DNA of 7,819 nucleotides from an uncultured Bacteroidia bacterium (GTDB taxonomy: Bacteria > Bacteroidota > Bacteroidia > Bacteroidales > Prolixibacteraceae). Below are positions 7,078-7,819 of the stretch, piece by piece. The translations under genes were made by a program, and so were the position numbers. How positions within the stretch are numbered: position 1 is the first letter of the stretch; the number at the start of each line of letters is the position of its first letter. The stretch is from assembly GCA_903859795.1 (NCBI GenBank), contig CAIOOC010000087.1, forward strand, positions 1 through 7,819. The letters run 5' to 3'. Under the pieces are notes generated by a model. That model did not search any database, had not been told where the DNA came from, and saw nothing but the letters and a program-made list of their open reading frames with translations.

Positions 7078-7658
7078 AGGAATTAATGTCCCTCCCTTCA
7101 CTTCAGTCATTTTCACTGGTGGGAGAAACTGCCCTGGCACTTCGATTTGGCCATCGCAACTCGGTAGATCTGGACTTATTTTATCACGAAAAATTTGATC
7201 ATCCTCAAATCATCGAGGCGCTTGAGTTTAAATTTCAACATCGGTTTGTTTACAAGCAACAACATACACAGTTTGGTATTTTTTGTTTCCTGGATAATGT
7301 TAAAGTTGATTTTGTGCATTTCCCTCATTTACCTATTACACCTATTGAGGAAGAGCATAAAATCAGGTTTTATAGCATAGCGGATATTTCGGCTATGAAA
7401 ATTCAGGCGATACTGGGAAGGGCGCAGAAAAAAGATTTCTGGGATTTGTATGAATTACTTCACCATTATTCATTGCAGCAAATCATAGACTGGCACAAAA
7501 TGAAATATCCCAGCCAAATGCTGGCCATTAGCATTCCACATGCCATCACTTACTTCGTTGATGCCGACGAAAGTGAGGCTCCGTTGAGCTACAAAAAGCA
7601 AACCTGGGAACTCATAAAAAAGGGGATTAACAAAACCGTGAGTGATTATTTAAAATGA
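7032..7658 (+). CDS. AbiEii/AbiGii-like nucleotidyltransferase (putative toxin)
   Basis: 208-aa cytoplasmic protein of the DNA polymerase beta-like nucleotidyltransferase superfamily. Motif I is LVGETALALRFGHRNSVDLDLF (29-50): G31 with the catalytic acid pair D46/D48. A third acid is probably D93 in VKVDFVHFP. DISAMKIQAILGR (118-130) and KKDFWDLYELL (133-143) are the K- and D-bearing helices typical of AbiEii. AbiEii toxins transfer nucleotides to RNA targets and arrest growth in phage defence; here that is family inference. Where the family usually has GG or GS, this protein has G31-E32, which may weaken nucleotide binding. The start at 7032 is preferred over Met20 (7089) because MLHTETVEPGTFSLLKELM matches the usual N-terminus; it overlaps the upstream gene by 46 bp. 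Alternatives are a non-toxic paralogue or a decaying toxin. Confidence 0.85.
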   Translation: MLHTETVEPGTFSLLKELMSLPSLQSFSLVGETALALRFGHRNSVDLDLFYHEKFDHPQIIEALEFKFQHRFVYKQQHTQFGIFCFLDNVKVDFVHFPHLPITPIEEEHKIRFYSIADISAMKIQAILGRAQKKDFWDLYELLHHYSLQQIIDWHKMKYPSQMLAISIPHAITYFVDADESEAPLSYKKQTWELIKKGINKTVSDYLK

Positions 7659-7667
7659 ATTTAGAGC

Positions 7668-7675
7668 TATATTTG
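7668..7675 (+). promoter_or_regulatory. -7 element TATATTTG upstream of mutL
   Basis: TATATTTG matches TAnnTTTG exactly, 10 bp after the toxin-like gene and 67 bp before the mutL GTG. No clear -33 TTTG was identified. It would give mutL its own promoter with a leader of about 60 nt containing the hairpin at 7680-7698. Confidence 0.35.
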
Positions 7676-7679
7676 TAAA

Positions 7680-7710
7680 CCAATCATGTGATGGTTGGCT
7701 AATATTTTTT
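7680..7710 (+). terminator. Weak hairpin plus T-run after the toxin-like gene
   Basis: CCAATC (7680-7685) can pair with GGTTGG (7693-7698), five Watson-Crick pairs and one G-T, with a 7-nt loop. Six Ts follow at 7705-7710 after a 6-nt gap. This could be a weak terminator of the upstream operon. It sits just downstream of a promoter-like element, so it could instead be a leader hairpin of mutL. Confidence 0.3.
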
Positions 7711-7742
7711 AAAATCAGTATACTTAATTCAAGAATTCTCAC

Positions 7743-7819
7743 GTGCCCGATATAATTCAACTTTTACCCGATTCAGTTGCCAACCAGATTGCCGCAGGAG
7801 AGGTCATTCAGCGTCCGGC
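7743..7819 (+). CDS. mutL: DNA mismatch repair protein MutL (N-terminus, cut by window edge)
   Basis: The 25 complete codons read (V/M)PDIIQLLPDSVANQIAAGEVIQRP, the invariant N-terminus of MutL with GHKL ATPase motif I (NQIAAGEV). MutL links MutS mismatch recognition to strand incision. The start is GTG at 7743: an in-frame TAA at 7725-7727 excludes an earlier start and no ATG lies between. The gene lies 84 bp downstream of the AbiEii-like gene on the same strand, probably with its own promoter. The rest of the protein lies beyond the window. Confidence 0.95.
   Translation, partial: MPDIIQLLPDSVANQIAAGEVIQRP

Noticed and set aside
7195..7380. 61-codon plus-strand ORF inside the AbiEii-like gene
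   Set aside because: Alternative-frame shadow; hydrophobic residues arise from AT-rich codons of the real frame.

Overview
The window reads as chromosomal DNA of a Bacteroidota bacterium, most likely order Bacteroidales (finer placement is a guess). The evidence is the product set (a long MG2/TonB-plug protein, a DUF6922-like plus AbiEii-like pair, MutL starting PDIIQLLPDSVANQIAAGEV), a lack of Shine-Dalgarno sites, moderate-to-low GC with AT-rich spacers, and several matches to the Bacteroidota -7 promoter element TAnnTTTG.

Layout. Positions 1-2568 (+) hold a large envelope protein with an N-terminal macroglobulin-like MG2 domain and a C-terminal TonB-receptor plug domain but no beta-barrel. 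It converges on a minus-strand pair, inorganic pyrophosphatase (4572-3898) followed after 28 bp by an NHS-family nucleoside permease of the MFS superfamily (3869-2595). A 472-bp gap (4573-5044) follows. It contains the remains of a Fic/Doc-family gene whose first ~36 codons and last ~16 codons survive on the minus strand but are joined by an out-of-frame internal deletion. A promoter-associated 33-codon ORF overlaps the remnant's start by ATGA. Positions 6580-5045 (-) encode the ComM/YifB AAA+ ATPase. Divergently, 6775-7658 (+) carries a two-gene module: a 100-aa DUF6922-like protein whose gene overlaps by 46 bp that of a 208-aa AbiEii/AbiGii-like nucleotidyltransferase. This resembles a compact type IV toxin-antitoxin or abortive-infection unit. 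From 7743 the window enters mutL (GTG start), cut by the window edge.

Most of the window is housekeeping: PPi hydrolysis, nucleoside uptake, ComM in transformation-associated recombination, and mismatch repair. The accessory content sits on both sides of comM: a dead Fic gene on one side and an apparently intact AbiEii-like module on the other. The module has a Gly/Ser-to-Glu change in its nucleotide-binding motif. I see no insertion sequence, CRISPR array, tRNA or rRNA. No clearly new multi-gene system is evident; the strongest leads are the DUF6922/AbiEii-like pair and the deleted Fic locus.
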